From assembly GCF_046348265.1 (NCBI RefSeq), contig NZ_JAXMEO010000014.1: a DNA stretch of 64,000 nucleotides. One strand, written 5' to 3'. The notes under the pieces were generated by a model, which had not been told where the DNA came from, made no database searches, and worked only from the letters and a program-made list of their open reading frames with translations. Positions 50,910 through 59,835 of the stretch are shown here, one piece after another. The position numbers and the translations under genes were made by a program. Positions within the stretch are counted from its first letter, which is position 1, and each line of letters starts with the position of its first letter. The stretch comes from Pelomonas sp937871895 (GTDB lineage Bacteria > Pseudomonadota > Gammaproteobacteria > Burkholderiales > Burkholderiaceae_C).

Positions 50910-52667
50910 GTGTCTGAGCCGGTTCGCGCCAACAACTTCCTGCGACATCAAATCGAGGCTGACCTCGAAGCCGGCACCCTGGCCGGCCGCCACTTTGCCG
51001 GCACCCCGGGCGATGCCGCCCACCACGCCGCCGGCCCGCTGGATGAAGCCCGCATCCGCACCCGCTTCCCGCCCGAGCCCAATGGCTATCTGCACATCGG
51101 CCACGCCAAGAGCATCTGCCTGAACTTCGGCCTGGCGCGCGACTACGGCGGCGCCTGCCATCTGCGCTTTGACGACACCAACCCCGAGAAGGAAGAGCAG
51201 GAGTACGTCGACGCCATCAAGGACATGGTCCAGTGGCTGGGCTGGAGCTGGGGCGACAACCTCTACGAGGCCAGCAGCTACTTCGACTTCATGTACCTTG
51301 CCGCAGAAAGCCTCGTTGAGGCCGGCCACGCGTATGTGGACGAGCAGACGCCTGAGGAGATGCGCGCCAACCGCGGCGACTTTGGCACCCCCGGCACCAA
51401 CAGCCCCTGGCGTGACCGCAGCCCCGCCGACAACCTCGCCCGCCTGCGCGAGATGCGCGACGGCAAGCACCCCGACGGCGCGATGGTGCTGCGCGCCAAG
51501 ATCGACATGGCCTCGCCCAACATCAACCTGCGCGACCCGACGATCTACCGCATCAAGCACGCCGAGCATCACGCCACCGGCAACCGCTGGTGCATCTACC
51601 CGATGTACACCTTCGCGCACCCCATCGAGGACGCGCTGGAGCGCATCACCCACAGCATCTGCACGCTGGAGTTCGAAGACCAGCGCCCCTTCTACGACTG
51701 GCTGCTGAACCAGCTGGCCGACCTCGGCTTGCTCGCCCGCCCGCTGCCGCGCCAGTTCGAGTTCGGCCGCCTCAACCTCAACTACGTGGTCACCAGCAAG
51801 CGCAAGCTGCGCCAACTGGTTGAAGAAGGCCATGTGAGCGGCTGGGACGACCCGCGCATGCCCACCCTCGTCGGCCTGCGCCGCCGCGGCTTCACGCCCG
51901 AGAGCATCCGCGCCATGGTCGAGAGCACCGGCGTCACCAAGCAAAACGCCTGGATCGAGGACACCGTGCTCGACGGCTGCCTGCGCGCCGACCTGGAGCC
52001 GCAGGCCCCGCGCGCCTTTGCCGTGCTGCAGCCGCTGAAATTGAAGCTCACCAACTTCGCCGAGGTCTTTGGCAGTCACGCGCACCGCGAGCCTTGCGAG
52101 ACGGCCGCCCACCCGCACAAGCCTGAACTTGGCGTTCGCAAGTTCTCGCTCGGCCCCGAGCTGTGGATCGAGGCCGAGGATTTCATGGAGGTGCCGGTCA
52201 AGGGCTACTTCAGACTGTTCCCCGGCAACAAGGTCCGCCTCAAGGCCGGCTATGTCATCGAGTGCACCGGCTGCGAAAAGGACGCGAACGGCCAGGTCAC
52301 GGCCGTGCTCGCCACCGTGGTGCCCGACACCAAGAGCGGTACGCCCGGCGCCGATGCCGTCAAGGTCAAGGGCGTGATCGGCTGGGTGGCGGCGCACGAG
52401 GCCGTGGCGGCCGAGATCCGGCTCTACGAGCGGCTCTTCACCACCCCGCAACCCGATGCGGGCGAGGGCAACTTCCTCGACTTCGTGAACCCCAACTCGC
52501 TGCGCGTGGTGCGGGGCTTCGTCGAGCCCTCACTGGCCGGTGCCGCGGCCGACCAGCGCTGGCAGTTCGAGCGCCACGGCTACTTCGTGTCCGACCGGGT
52601 GGACCACCGGGCCGACAAGCCGGTCTTCAACAAGATCACCGGGCTGCGGGACAGCTTCGCCAAGTAG
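50910..52667 (+). CDS. glnS: Glutamine-tRNA ligase
   Basis: A 585-residue class I synthetase. The HIGH motif is HIGH at residues 62-65 (PEPNGYLHIGHAK) and the KMSKS equivalent is TSKRKLRQLV. The catalytic domain, acceptor-binding region (CTLEFEDQRPFYDW) and the C-terminal beta-barrel anticodon domain (from about 350) follow in order. An N-terminal extension of about 45 residues precedes the catalytic core. GTG at 50910 has better spacing from GAGGGG than the GTG at 50904; either is possible. Confidence 0.96.
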   Translation: MSEPVRANNFLRHQIEADLEAGTLAGRHFAGTPGDAAHHAAGPLDEARIRTRFPPEPNGYLHIGHAKSICLNFGLARDYGGACHLRFDDTNPEKEEQEYVDAIKDMVQWLGWSWGDNLYEASSYFDFMYLAAESLVEAGHAYVDEQTPEEMRANRGDFGTPGTNSPWRDRSPADNLARLREMRDGKHPDGAMVLRAKIDMASPNINLRDPTIYRIKHAEHHATGNRWCIYPMYTFAHPIEDALERITHSICTLEFEDQRPFYDWLLNQLADLGLLARPLPRQFEFGRLNLNYVVTSKRKLRQLVEEGHVSGWDDPRMPTLVGLRRRGFTPESIRAMVESTGVTKQNAWIEDTVLDGCLRADLEPQAPRAFAVLQPLKLKLTNFAEVFGSHAHREPCETAAHPHKPELGVRKFSLGPELWIEAEDFMEVPVKGYFRLFPGNKVRLKAGYVIECTGCEKDANGQVTAVLATVVPDTKSGTPGADAVKVKGVIGWVAAHEAVAAEIRLYERLFTTPQPDAGEGNFLDFVNPNSLRVVRGFVEPSLAGAAADQRWQFERHGYFVSDRVDHRADKPVFNKITGLRDSFAK

Positions 52668-52675
52668 GGCGCTGC

Positions 52676-53578
52676 TTACCGGATATCCAGCCGGTATTGC
52701 GGCCCCGGCGGTGGATGCCACCCGGGCGGGGCTTTCAGCTCAAGCACCAGCCGTTTGGCCACTTGAAATTGTTCGATGGCGGGCTTGAGGTGGCGGCGCA
52801 GCAGGGCTTGCAGGCTGCCGTCGGCATAGGCGCGTTCCAAGCCACGTGTGACGCGCTCGATCAGCACCCGGTTGCTGGGGTGGGTGTGCAGGTACTGCGG
52901 CAGTTCGTAGTGCAGCAGCAGGTGTGGCTCGATGGCCAGGTCGCTCAGGTGCGCATGGGCTGCTGCCTCGGCCGCGATCTCGTGCAGGCTGCGGCAGAAG
53001 AGGTCGGCGCGATTCAGGGCCACCATCTCGAACATGGTTTCGTAGTTCGGCGCTTCGATCACCTGCTGGCCGTTGGCGCGCAACACCGCCACATCGGGCC
53101 ATTCGCGCCCTTGCACGTGGCGGAAGCGCGCCATGTCGGCCAGGTTCCGAATGCGCGCCAGCTCGGGCAGACGCTCACGCGGGGCAAAGCAGACGCGGTA
53201 GCCATTGATGCCCAGGTAGACCGGGAAGGGCAACAGGGCCAGGCCCAGGCCCTGGGTGGCGGCCGGCGATGCGGTGATGAGGAAGTTGGCCGGCTCATTG
53301 GCCTGGGCCGACAGCAGCGCCCGGCGCTTGTTCATGGGACTGGAGTCCATCAGCCGGTAGGGGCCGTACGCGGCTGCGGTGCGTTCCAACGCCAGCAGGA
53401 TGGCATCGCGTGCGTAGTCGCGGCGGCGGTCGACGGCGGTGTCGGGGGCGCGCAAGGTGACGACCAGCGGCTCCGCCGCGCTGGCGGGCGCTGACCAGGC
53501 CGTCGGCAAGGCGCAGGCTGCCGCGCCACCCAGGGCCAGGTGCCGGCGTTGGAGGGCGTGCGCGGCGCACTTCGACAT
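52676..53578 (-). CDS. Periplasmic solute-binding-like protein (SBP_bac_3 type)
   Basis: A 300-residue exported protein: a signal peptide ends near ASA-A (about residue 34), and the body has the layout of family-3 periplasmic binding proteins (early strand LVVTLRAPD, later NYETMFEMVALNRADLFCRSLHEI and a C-terminal LLRRHLKPAIE helix). There is no transporter permease or ATPase gene nearby, so it may serve as a sensor-linked or orphan binding protein. Its 3' end faces glnS with an 8-base gap. The ligand is unknown and the family assignment is tentative. Confidence 0.6.
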   Translation of the reverse strand: MSKCAAHALQRRHLALGGAAACALPTAWSAPASAAEPLVVTLRAPDTAVDRRRDYARDAILLALERTAAAYGPYRLMDSSPMNKRRALLSAQANEPANFLITASPAATQGLGLALLPFPVYLGINGYRVCFAPRERLPELARIRNLADMARFRHVQGREWPDVAVLRANGQQVIEAPNYETMFEMVALNRADLFCRSLHEIAAEAAAHAHLSDLAIEPHLLLHYELPQYLHTHPSNRVLIERVTRGLERAYADGSLQALLRRHLKPAIEQFQVAKRLVLELKAPPGWHPPPGPQYRLDIR

Positions 53579-53630
53579 CGGCTGATGCTAATCCCGCCAA
53601 TGTGTGGATGTCGTCTAGGGTGACTCTCTA

Positions 53631-53665
53631 GTCCGCCTGCGCACCTTGACCTTACGGCCGTTGAG
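53631..53665 (-). repeat. Echo of the dbpA 3' end
   Basis: Bases 53642-53665 match 55023-55046 (near the end of dbpA) at 22 of 24 positions in the same orientation, and the minus-strand reading NGRKVKVRR parallels KGRKVKVRR of DbpA. No longer similarity is visible. It lies just beyond the unknown gene that follows dbpA, so it may be a decayed duplicated gene end, though chance similarity of a basic motif is possible. Confidence 0.4.
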
Positions 53666-53712
53666 GATCTGCTGGGAGTCTGTGGTGGGCCGCAGCGCGG
53701 CGTTGAGAACGC

Positions 53713-54945
53713 CTACTTCGAAGCCTGGCTCCTGAACTGCAGCCGGCGCTCGACGAAGCCACCCACGGCCGAGCTGCCGTCGCGCAGCTTGGGATCGATC
53801 TCCAGGCTCTCGCAGAACTGAATGGCAGCGAGCGTGAAGCCCTCGGCCGGGGACGTGGTGCCGGGCTTGAGGCCGCAGATCATGGAGCCGTCCTCCAGGA
53901 CTTTGCAGCGCACGGCGATGTCGGCCGACATCTGGCGGAGCTGCGGATCGTTGGGGAGGTAGTCGGCGGCATCCCGGCGCCCGTTGCGAACGACCTTGAC
54001 CTGTGCCAGGTCGAGCACCGTGCCGCTCTCAAGGTCCACGTCCCGCACATCGTCGTTGCTGATGGTGATTGGGAGGTCGATGGGGTAGACGGTCTGGTCT
54101 TGGGGGTCCGTCGTGCCGATGTCGAGTTGGTAGCGCAGGGCCCAGTCGCTCGCAAGCTTGCGGAAGGGGTCGATGGGCTGGCCGGCGGGGCCGTTGAGGC
54201 AGGAGCCGATCCGCCCGTTGCTTGCCTGGATGTTGCAGGGCACGAGCACCGTGAGCGGCTGGGGCGGAACGCCGAGCGCGCGCAGGCTGCGATTGCGGTA
54301 GGCGATGGTCGGGCGCGCGATGACGCGCGCTGGGTCCCAGGAGACATTGAGGTGCTTGGGTGGGGGCGACTGCGCGTCGAGCCGGGCACTGATGTTGCAT
54401 TGGCGGCCACGGTTCTCGTCGAAGTCCGTGCTGACCATGATGTCGAGGTCGTCGGCCGATGTGCGCGCGTGCTGGGAGCGCACAAAGAACAGGCCTCGCC
54501 CGGCCACCGTTTTCATCCTCGACGCTTTACCCACTTGAACGGCCTTCTCCGCGCCCACGAGAGCGGCGGTGAGGTCAAACATGCCAAAGCGGCTCTCCAG
54601 CTCGGTCACCAGCGCTGCGGTGCGGGCCTTGCAGTCGGCGACGCTGGCAGCAACGGCTGCGGTGCTGATCTCCCAGTGATGTGTGCCGCCGTAGCGCGAA
54701 CCCACGCGTACGTCGTGGCGGAGGCCGCCCAGTTCGAGCAGTTGCGAGGCCTTGATCTCGTAGGCGATGCCGGGGCTTGGCGCACCGGCGAGCACCTTCC
54801 ATTCGACGCCGGGCGTGGCCGCGCGCGCCTCCTGCGTGCTCATGCCGAAGCGCAGGGCGCCGAACTTCCAAGGGTCATCGCCAGCGGGTTGGGCGATGGC
54901 GGCCGAGGACAACAACAACGGGAACAAGAAGGGTGTGATTCGCAT
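53713..54945 (-). CDS. Unrecognised exported protein
   Basis: A 410-residue protein I do not recognise. It opens with a clear signal peptide (PFLFPLLLSSAAIAQP) and then WKFGALRFGMS, a pattern seen at the start of several uncharacterised periplasmic proteins. The body has four well-spaced cysteines (DCKAR, RQCN, PCN, SCLN) plus two near the end (RCK, MICG), suggesting disulfides. ATG at 54945 is used; ATG at 54954 adds three residues. It lies downstream of dbpA with 50 bases between, same strand. Confidence 0.6.
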   Translation of the reverse strand: MRITPFLFPLLLSSAAIAQPAGDDPWKFGALRFGMSTQEARAATPGVEWKVLAGAPSPGIAYEIKASQLLELGGLRHDVRVGSRYGGTHHWEISTAAVAASVADCKARTAALVTELESRFGMFDLTAALVGAEKAVQVGKASRMKTVAGRGLFFVRSQHARTSADDLDIMVSTDFDENRGRQCNISARLDAQSPPPKHLNVSWDPARVIARPTIAYRNRSLRALGVPPQPLTVLVPCNIQASNGRIGSCLNGPAGQPIDPFRKLASDWALRYQLDIGTTDPQDQTVYPIDLPITISNDDVRDVDLESGTVLDLAQVKVVRNGRRDAADYLPNDPQLRQMSADIAVRCKVLEDGSMICGLKPGTTSPAEGFTLAAIQFCESLEIDPKLRDGSSAVGGFVERRLQFRSQASK

Positions 54946-54995
54946 GGCGCGCATTGTTGCCGTGAAGGCCGGCGCGGCTTTGCGAGTTGTTCACC

Positions 54996-56396
54996 TCAGT
55001 CGGCCAGGTCCGCCAGCCGTCTCACCTTGACCTTGCGGCCCTTGAGCTTGCCCTGGCTCAGGCGCTTCACGGCCTCGCGGGCGATGCTGCGCTCCACCGC
55101 CACATAGCTGTGGAAGTCGGTGACGTTGATCTTGCCGATCTGCGTAGCGCTGAAGCCGGCCTCGCCCGTCAGCGCGCCGAGGATGTCGCCGGGCCGGATC
55201 TTTTCCTTGCGGCCGCCGAGGATCTGCAGCGTGTCCATGGCGGGCAGCAGTGGGGCACCGGGGGCGTCTTGGAGGCCATCCAGCGGCTGCCATTGGAAGG
55301 GCGCGCCTTGCAGCTGCTCGATGCGGCCAACGCGGCCCATCTCGTCGAGGCTGGCGAGGCTCAAGGCCAGGCCCGAGGCGCCGGCCCGGCCGGTCCGGCC
55401 GATGCGGTGGACGTGCTGCTCCACGTCGGCACTCACATCGACATTGATGACGCAGGCGAGGTTGGCGATGTCCAGCCCGCGCGCGGCCACGTCGGTGGCG
55501 ACGAGGACCGAGGCGCTGCGGTTGGCGAACTGGATCAGCACCTGGTCGCGGTCGCGCTGCTCCAGGTCGCCATGCAGGGCCAGCGCGACGAAGCCCTGCG
55601 CCGCCAGCACGGCCTCCAGGTCGCGGCATTGCTGCTTGGTGTTGCAAAAGGCGATGGTGGACTCGGGCCGGTAGGCGCGCAGCAATCGCGGCACGGCGTC
55701 CAGGCGCTGGGCCTCGGTCACCTCAAAAGCGATCTGCTCGATGCGGGACGCTGCAGCCTCTTTGCTGCCGGCCACCTTCACCGTGGCGGGCTCGCGCATG
55801 AAGGTGGCGGCGATGTCCTTCGCGCCCTCGGGGAAGGTGGCCGAGAACAGCAGGGTCTGGCGCTTGGGCGGCGCGCGTTTGGCGATGGCCTTGATGTCGT
55901 CGAGGAAGCCCATGTCCAGCATGCGGTCGGCCTCGTCCAGCACCAGCGTGTTGAGCGCAGCGAGGTCGAGCGTGCCGCGCTCCAGGTGGTCGATCAGCCG
56001 GCCCGGCGTGCCGACCGCGATGTGGGCGCCAAAGGCCAGGCTCTCGATCTGCGGCTTGATGGGGCTGCCGCCGCACAGGCTCAAGACCTTGATGTTGTCG
56101 GCCGCGCGGGCGAGGCGGCGGATCTCCTGCGTGACTTGATCGGCCAGCTCGCGCGTGGGGCAGAGCACCAGGGCTTGCACGCGGGGCAGCGCAGCGTCGA
56201 GCCGGTGCAGCAGGGCGAGGGCGAAAGCGGCGGTCTTGCCGCTGCCGGTCTGGGCCTCGCCGATCAGGTCCTGCCCGGCCAGGGCCAGCGGCAGGCTGGC
56301 GGCCTGGATGGGGGTCATCTGGGCGTAGCCGAGCTGGTCCAGGGTGGCCAGCAGGGCGGGGCTCAAGGGCAGGCGGGAGAAAGCGGTATCGGGCAT
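54996..56396 (-). CDS. dbpA: ATP-dependent RNA helicase DbpA
   Basis: A 466-residue DEAD-box helicase for 50S subunit assembly. Motifs in order: the Q motif FSRLPLSPALLATLDQLGY with TPIQ, motif I AQTGSGKT, Ib GTPGRL, II DEAD, III SAT, and VI HRIGRTGR. The C-terminal domain (about 390-466), KIRPGDILGALTGEAG...IGKINVTDFHSYVAV, is the DbpA RNA-binding domain that recognises hairpin 92 of 23S rRNA. Length fits DbpA rather than RhlE, which lacks this domain. ATG at 56396. Confidence 0.94.
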   Translation of the reverse strand: MPDTAFSRLPLSPALLATLDQLGYAQMTPIQAASLPLALAGQDLIGEAQTGSGKTAAFALALLHRLDAALPRVQALVLCPTRELADQVTQEIRRLARAADNIKVLSLCGGSPIKPQIESLAFGAHIAVGTPGRLIDHLERGTLDLAALNTLVLDEADRMLDMGFLDDIKAIAKRAPPKRQTLLFSATFPEGAKDIAATFMREPATVKVAGSKEAAASRIEQIAFEVTEAQRLDAVPRLLRAYRPESTIAFCNTKQQCRDLEAVLAAQGFVALALHGDLEQRDRDQVLIQFANRSASVLVATDVAARGLDIANLACVINVDVSADVEQHVHRIGRTGRAGASGLALSLASLDEMGRVGRIEQLQGAPFQWQPLDGLQDAPGAPLLPAMDTLQILGGRKEKIRPGDILGALTGEAGFSATQIGKINVTDFHSYVAVERSIAREAVKRLSQGKLKGRKVKVRRLADLAD

Positions 56397-56424
56397 CGCC
56401 GGATTGTCCCCGCACCGTTGGTGC

Positions 56425-57348
56425 TCAGGTGGACTGCAGATGAGCAGCCAGCGCGTCGGCACTGTGGAGCGTGCGCACGCCGTCGTAGAGCGTCTGGGCC
56501 TCGGCGTAGTGGCGGCGCAGGTAGTGCAGCCATTGTTTGATGCGGCCGGCCTGGTGCTTGGGGGCGACGTGCGTGCGCACGAGGCTGAGGTAGCCCGCCA
56601 GCAGCGGCAGCACCTCGCACCAGGGCAGGGTGGGGCCGCCGGCCAGCTGGCGGGCCAGGGCGGGGTTGGCCACCATGCCCCGACCGAGCATCAGGTGCTC
56701 GCAGCCGCTGCGCTTGCGCGCCAAGGCAGCGTGTTCGGCCGTCCAGATCTCGCCGTTGGCAATGATGGGCAGGGGCACGGCATCAACCACGGCGGCGATG
56801 CGCTCCCAGTAGGCCGGGGGCTTGTAGCCGTCCGCCTTGGTGCGGGCGTGGACGACGATCTCGCTGGCGCCGGCGGCATGGATGGCGCGGGCGCAGTCGA
56901 GCGTGCGGCTGTCGTCCATGTAGCCGAGCCGCATCTTGGCCGAGACCATGACCGAGGCCGGCACGGCGCGGCGCACGGCGGCCACGATGGCGTGGATCAG
57001 CTCGGGCTCGTCCAGCAGCACGGCGCCACCGCGATGGCGGTTGACGCACTTGGCCGGGCAGCCGAAATTGAGGTCAATCCCCTCGGGCTGGAGCTCGGCA
57101 AGCCGCGCCGCGTTCTCGGCCATGCACTGCACGTCTGAGCCGAGCAGCTGCGGGTGCACGGGCACGCCGGCACGGGTGCGCCCGCCGTTGAGCAGCTCGG
57201 GCACGATGCGTGTGAAGACACGCTTGGGCATCAGCTGGTCGGTGATGCGGATGAACTCGCTGACGCAGCGGTCCACCCCGCCGACGCTGGTGAGCACCTC
57301 GCGCAGCAAACAATCGAGCAGGCCCTCCATGGGCGCCAACAAGATCAT
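56425..57348 (-). CDS. dusC: tRNA-dihydrouridine synthase (DusC type)
   Basis: A 307-residue flavoenzyme that reduces uridine in the D loop of tRNA. It opens with LLAPMEGLLD, has the catalytic Cys97 in NFGCPAK and the FMN-binding segments HARTKADGY, IANGEIW and MLGRGMVANP. The MEGLLD opening and RHRGGA block fit DusC rather than DusA or DusB; in E. coli DusC modifies U16. The ATG at 57348 overlaps the upstream peptidase-like gene by 4 bases. Confidence 0.9.
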   Translation of the reverse strand: MILLAPMEGLLDCLLREVLTSVGGVDRCVSEFIRITDQLMPKRVFTRIVPELLNGGRTRAGVPVHPQLLGSDVQCMAENAARLAELQPEGIDLNFGCPAKCVNRHRGGAVLLDEPELIHAIVAAVRRAVPASVMVSAKMRLGYMDDSRTLDCARAIHAAGASEIVVHARTKADGYKPPAYWERIAAVVDAVPLPIIANGEIWTAEHAALARKRSGCEHLMLGRGMVANPALARQLAGGPTLPWCEVLPLLAGYLSLVRTHVAPKHQAGRIKQWLHYLRRHYAEAQTLYDGVRTLHSADALAAHLQST

Positions 57349-57890
57349 GGAGCCCCCCGCCCGCTGGGTACGTCGGTTGGGCCGCAAGTCACCTTCGACC
57401 TCTGCTCGTCGAGATGCATCAGGTACAGGCGCAAGTCGAACTCCAACTGCGCGTACTCGGGCTCCATGTGCTGGCAGAGCTGGTAGAAGGCCTTGTTGTG
57501 GTCCAACTCCCGCAGGTGGGCCAGCTCGTGGACGACGATCATGCGCAGCAGCGCGGCCGGTGCCTCCTTGAAGAGCGTGGCCACGCGGATCTCGCGGCGC
57601 ATCTTGAGGCGCGAGCCCTGCACCTGGGTGCGCCGTGTGTGGGTGCCGAGCGCGTGCTGCAGCACGCGCAGCTTGGCGTCGTAGCCCACGTGTTGCAGCG
57701 GCTCGGCGTTGCGCAGGTGGCGGGCCTTCAGGTCCTGCACGTACTCGAACAGGGCCTTGTCGCTGCGCACCTCGTGCCGCTCGGGCAGGCGGCGGGCCAG
57801 GTGCTCAGCCAGGCGGCCCTGCTCACGCAAGCGCTCGGCCTCCAGGATCAGGGCCGGCGGGTAGCCGGCAAGGTAACGGGCGGCGAGCAT
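57345..57890 (-). CDS. YgjP-like zinc metallopeptidase-family protein
   Basis: A 181-residue protein with the zincin motif HELAH (His121, Glu122, His125) followed by His131 as a likely third ligand, as in DUF45/YgjP (M48-like) proteins. No membrane span or signal is seen, so it is cytoplasmic. Substrates of the family are not established. ATG at 57890 is used; the upstream frame is Ser/Arg-rich non-coding sequence. It lies between minE and dusC with the same orientation. Confidence 0.8.
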   Translation of the reverse strand: MLAARYLAGYPPALILEAERLREQGRLAEHLARRLPERHEVRSDKALFEYVQDLKARHLRNAEPLQHVGYDAKLRVLQHALGTHTRRTQVQGSRLKMRREIRVATLFKEAPAALLRMIVVHELAHLRELDHNKAFYQLCQHMEPEYAQLEFDLRLYLMHLDEQRSKVTCGPTDVPSGRGAP

Positions 57891-57915
57891 GCAGGGCCGC
57901 GCGGCGGCGCGGGCT

Positions 57916-58173
57916 TTACTTCTCGGGCAGCTCGATCTTGAGCTCAAGCACTTCGAGGTCGCCCTGGCGCTCCATGCTGACCGAGATGTCCTCGGCATTG
58001 ATGGACACGTATTTGCGGATGACCTCGACCAGCTCGCGCTGCAGCTGGGGCAGGTAGTCGGGGCTGGCGGTGCTGCGGCCGGCGCGCTCGTGCGCGAGGA
58101 TGAGTTGCAGTCGCTCCTTGGCGACGCTGGCGGTCTTTTTCTTCTCGCCGAGGAAGAAGTTCAGGAATCCCAT
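57916..58173 (-). CDS. minE: Cell division topological specificity factor MinE
   Basis: An 85-residue protein. The N-terminal membrane-targeting and MinD-binding part is MGFLNFFLGEKKKTASVAKERLQ-like (read from the first residues), followed by the dimerisation domain with LPQLQRELVEVI and ISVSMERQ. It stimulates MinD ATPase and drives pole-to-pole oscillation. It is the last gene of minC-minD-minE, 13 bases after minD. Confidence 0.95.
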   Translation of the reverse strand: MGFLNFFLGEKKKTASVAKERLQLILAHERAGRSTASPDYLPQLQRELVEVIRKYVSINAEDISVSMERQGDLEVLELKIELPEK

Positions 58174-58186
58174 CGTCTGGCCTCCT

Positions 58187-59005
58187 TCACTTGCTGCCGA
58201 AGATGCGCTTGAAGAAGCCTTTCTTCTCGGCCTCGATGAAGCGCATCGGCTTGGCTTCGCCCAGGAAGCGGGCCACCACGTCCGCGTAGGCCTCGGCCAC
58301 GTCGCTGCCCTGCATCTGGATGGCCGGTGTGCCCTGGTTGGAGGCTTGCAAGACGATCTCGCTCTCGGGGATCACGCCGATCAAGGGGGTGCGCAGGATC
58401 TCGTGGATGTCTTCCAGCGAGAGCATTTGGCCGCCTTCAACCCGGTTCGGGTTGTAGCGGGTGATGAGCAGATGCTCCTTGATCGGGTCGGCGCCTTCGA
58501 TGGCGCGCTTGGTCTTGCTGGACAGCATGCCGAGGATGCGGTCGCTGTCGCGCACCGAGGAGACCTCGGGGTTGGTGACGATCAGCGCTTCATCGGCAAA
58601 GTGCATGGCCATCAGCGCGCCGGTTTCGATGCCGGCCGGCGAGTCGCAGACGATGTAGTCGAAGCCCTGGTCCTTGAGCTCGTTTAGGATGCGCTCGACG
58701 CCTTCTTGCTTCAGCGCATCCTTGTCGCGCGTCTGGCTGGCGGCGAGGATGAAGAGCTTGTCGAGCTGCTTGTCCTTGATGAGGGCTTGCGTCAGCTTGG
58801 CTTCTTCGTTGATGACGTTGATGAGGTCATAGACCACGCGGCGCTCGACGCCCATGATCAGGTCGAGGTTGCGCAGGCCGACGTCAAAGTCGATCACACA
58901 GGTCTTGAAGCCGCGCAGGGCGAGGCCGGTGGCGAAGCTGGCGCTGGTGGTGGTCTTGCCGACCCCGCCCTTGCCGGACGTGACGACGACGATCTTGGTG
59001 GCCAT
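58187..59005 (-). CDS. minD: Septum site-determining protein MinD
   Basis: A 272-residue ParA-family ATPase. The deviant Walker A GKGGVGKTT is at residues 11-19, with switch regions VIDFDVGLRNLD and CDSPAGIE. The C-terminal amphipathic helix (EKKGFFKRIFG) attaches it to the inner membrane in the ATP state. It carries MinC and is displaced by MinE. Coding is between minC and minE with short gaps. Confidence 0.97.
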   Translation of the reverse strand: MATKIVVVTSGKGGVGKTTTSASFATGLALRGFKTCVIDFDVGLRNLDLIMGVERRVVYDLINVINEEAKLTQALIKDKQLDKLFILAASQTRDKDALKQEGVERILNELKDQGFDYIVCDSPAGIETGALMAMHFADEALIVTNPEVSSVRDSDRILGMLSSKTKRAIEGADPIKEHLLITRYNPNRVEGGQMLSLEDIHEILRTPLIGVIPESEIVLQASNQGTPAIQMQGSDVAEAYADVVARFLGEAKPMRFIEAEKKGFFKRIFGSK

Positions 59006-59019
59006 CTTGGGGGTTCCTG

Positions 59020-59835
59020 TCAGAAGTTCAAAGCTTGGAAGACGAGTTTCTCGTGCTCGTCGAGACGCACCTGGGCGGGCTTGCCCAGCACCTCGGGCGG
59101 CAGGGGGTTCTCGGTAGTGCGGTAGACGCCGTTGATGGAGATGAGCTCAGGCTCCATCGAGTGCGCAAAGATGCGGGCCTGCGCGTTGCCGCGTGCACCC
59201 GCAATCGCCTTGCCGCGCAGCGGGGCGTAGATGTGGATGCTGCCGTCGGCGATCACCTCGGCGCCATGGCTGACGAGGGCCAGCACCACGAGATCACCGC
59301 CCTTGGCATAGACCTGCTGGCCGGAGCGCAGCGGCTTGTCGATGACCAGGGTGGGCACGGGCTGGCCGGGCACTTCGATGCGCACTTCACGCACCACCTC
59401 GCGGACCACCTCACGCACGACTTCGCGCCCCGCCGAAGGCAGGTCGGAGCCCGCATCGGCCAGGCCCAGGTGGCGGGCCACAGCCAGCTCGGCCGGCGTG
59501 GCGCCACTGATGGCAACGGGCTGCAAGCCGTTGCCGCGCACCAGGGCGACGATGGCCGCCAGGTCCACCTGGCCACTGCCTTCCAGCGGCAGCGGGGCTT
59601 GTTCGCCCTCCACCGGCGCTGGCAAGGCTGGCCGCGCGACCTGGCTGAGGTCGATCACCAGGGGTTCGTGGTCGAAGGCCGAACTGTCGGTCCCGACACG
59701 CTGGCGCCAGGCCTCGGCCAGCCTTTCGGGGTCGGACTCGAAAAGCGCCAGGGAAAGGCCGCTGATCTGCCGGGATTTGAGTTCAAACGCGACCGGGGTT
59801 TTAGTCCCGCGCGAAGGGCTGTCCCTCACTGCCAT
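59020..59835 (-). CDS. minC: Septum site-determining protein MinC
   Basis: A 271-residue inhibitor of FtsZ ring assembly. The N-terminal domain (about 10-115, starting FELKSRQISGLSLALF) binds FtsZ; the C-terminal beta-helix (about 165-271: TLVIDKPLRSGQQVYAKGGD, GSIHIYAPLRG, ARIFAHSMEPELISI) dimerises and binds MinD. The linker contains about four units of REVV/REVR. The ATG at 59835 is very close to the AGAGGA stretch; the GTG at 59829 has better spacing and may be the real start. Confidence 0.93.
   Translation of the reverse strand: MAVRDSPSRGTKTPVAFELKSRQISGLSLALFESDPERLAEAWRQRVGTDSSAFDHEPLVIDLSQVARPALPAPVEGEQAPLPLEGSGQVDLAAIVALVRGNGLQPVAISGATPAELAVARHLGLADAGSDLPSAGREVVREVVREVVREVRIEVPGQPVPTLVIDKPLRSGQQVYAKGGDLVVLALVSHGAEVIADGSIHIYAPLRGKAIAGARGNAQARIFAHSMEPELISINGVYRTTENPLPPEVLGKPAQVRLDEHEKLVFQALNF
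59381..59428 (-). repeat. minC: 12-base tandem repeats in the minC linker
   Basis: Three to four imperfect 12-base units encode REVVREVVREVVREVR between the two MinC domains. Units differ mainly at third codon positions (TCACG/TCGCG), as expected for an in-frame expansion kept by selection on protein. Confidence 0.7.

Noticed and set aside
59381..59428. Short tandem repeats considered as a CRISPR-like array
   Set aside because: The units are 12 bases without spacers and lie in frame inside minC, so they are a coding repeat.
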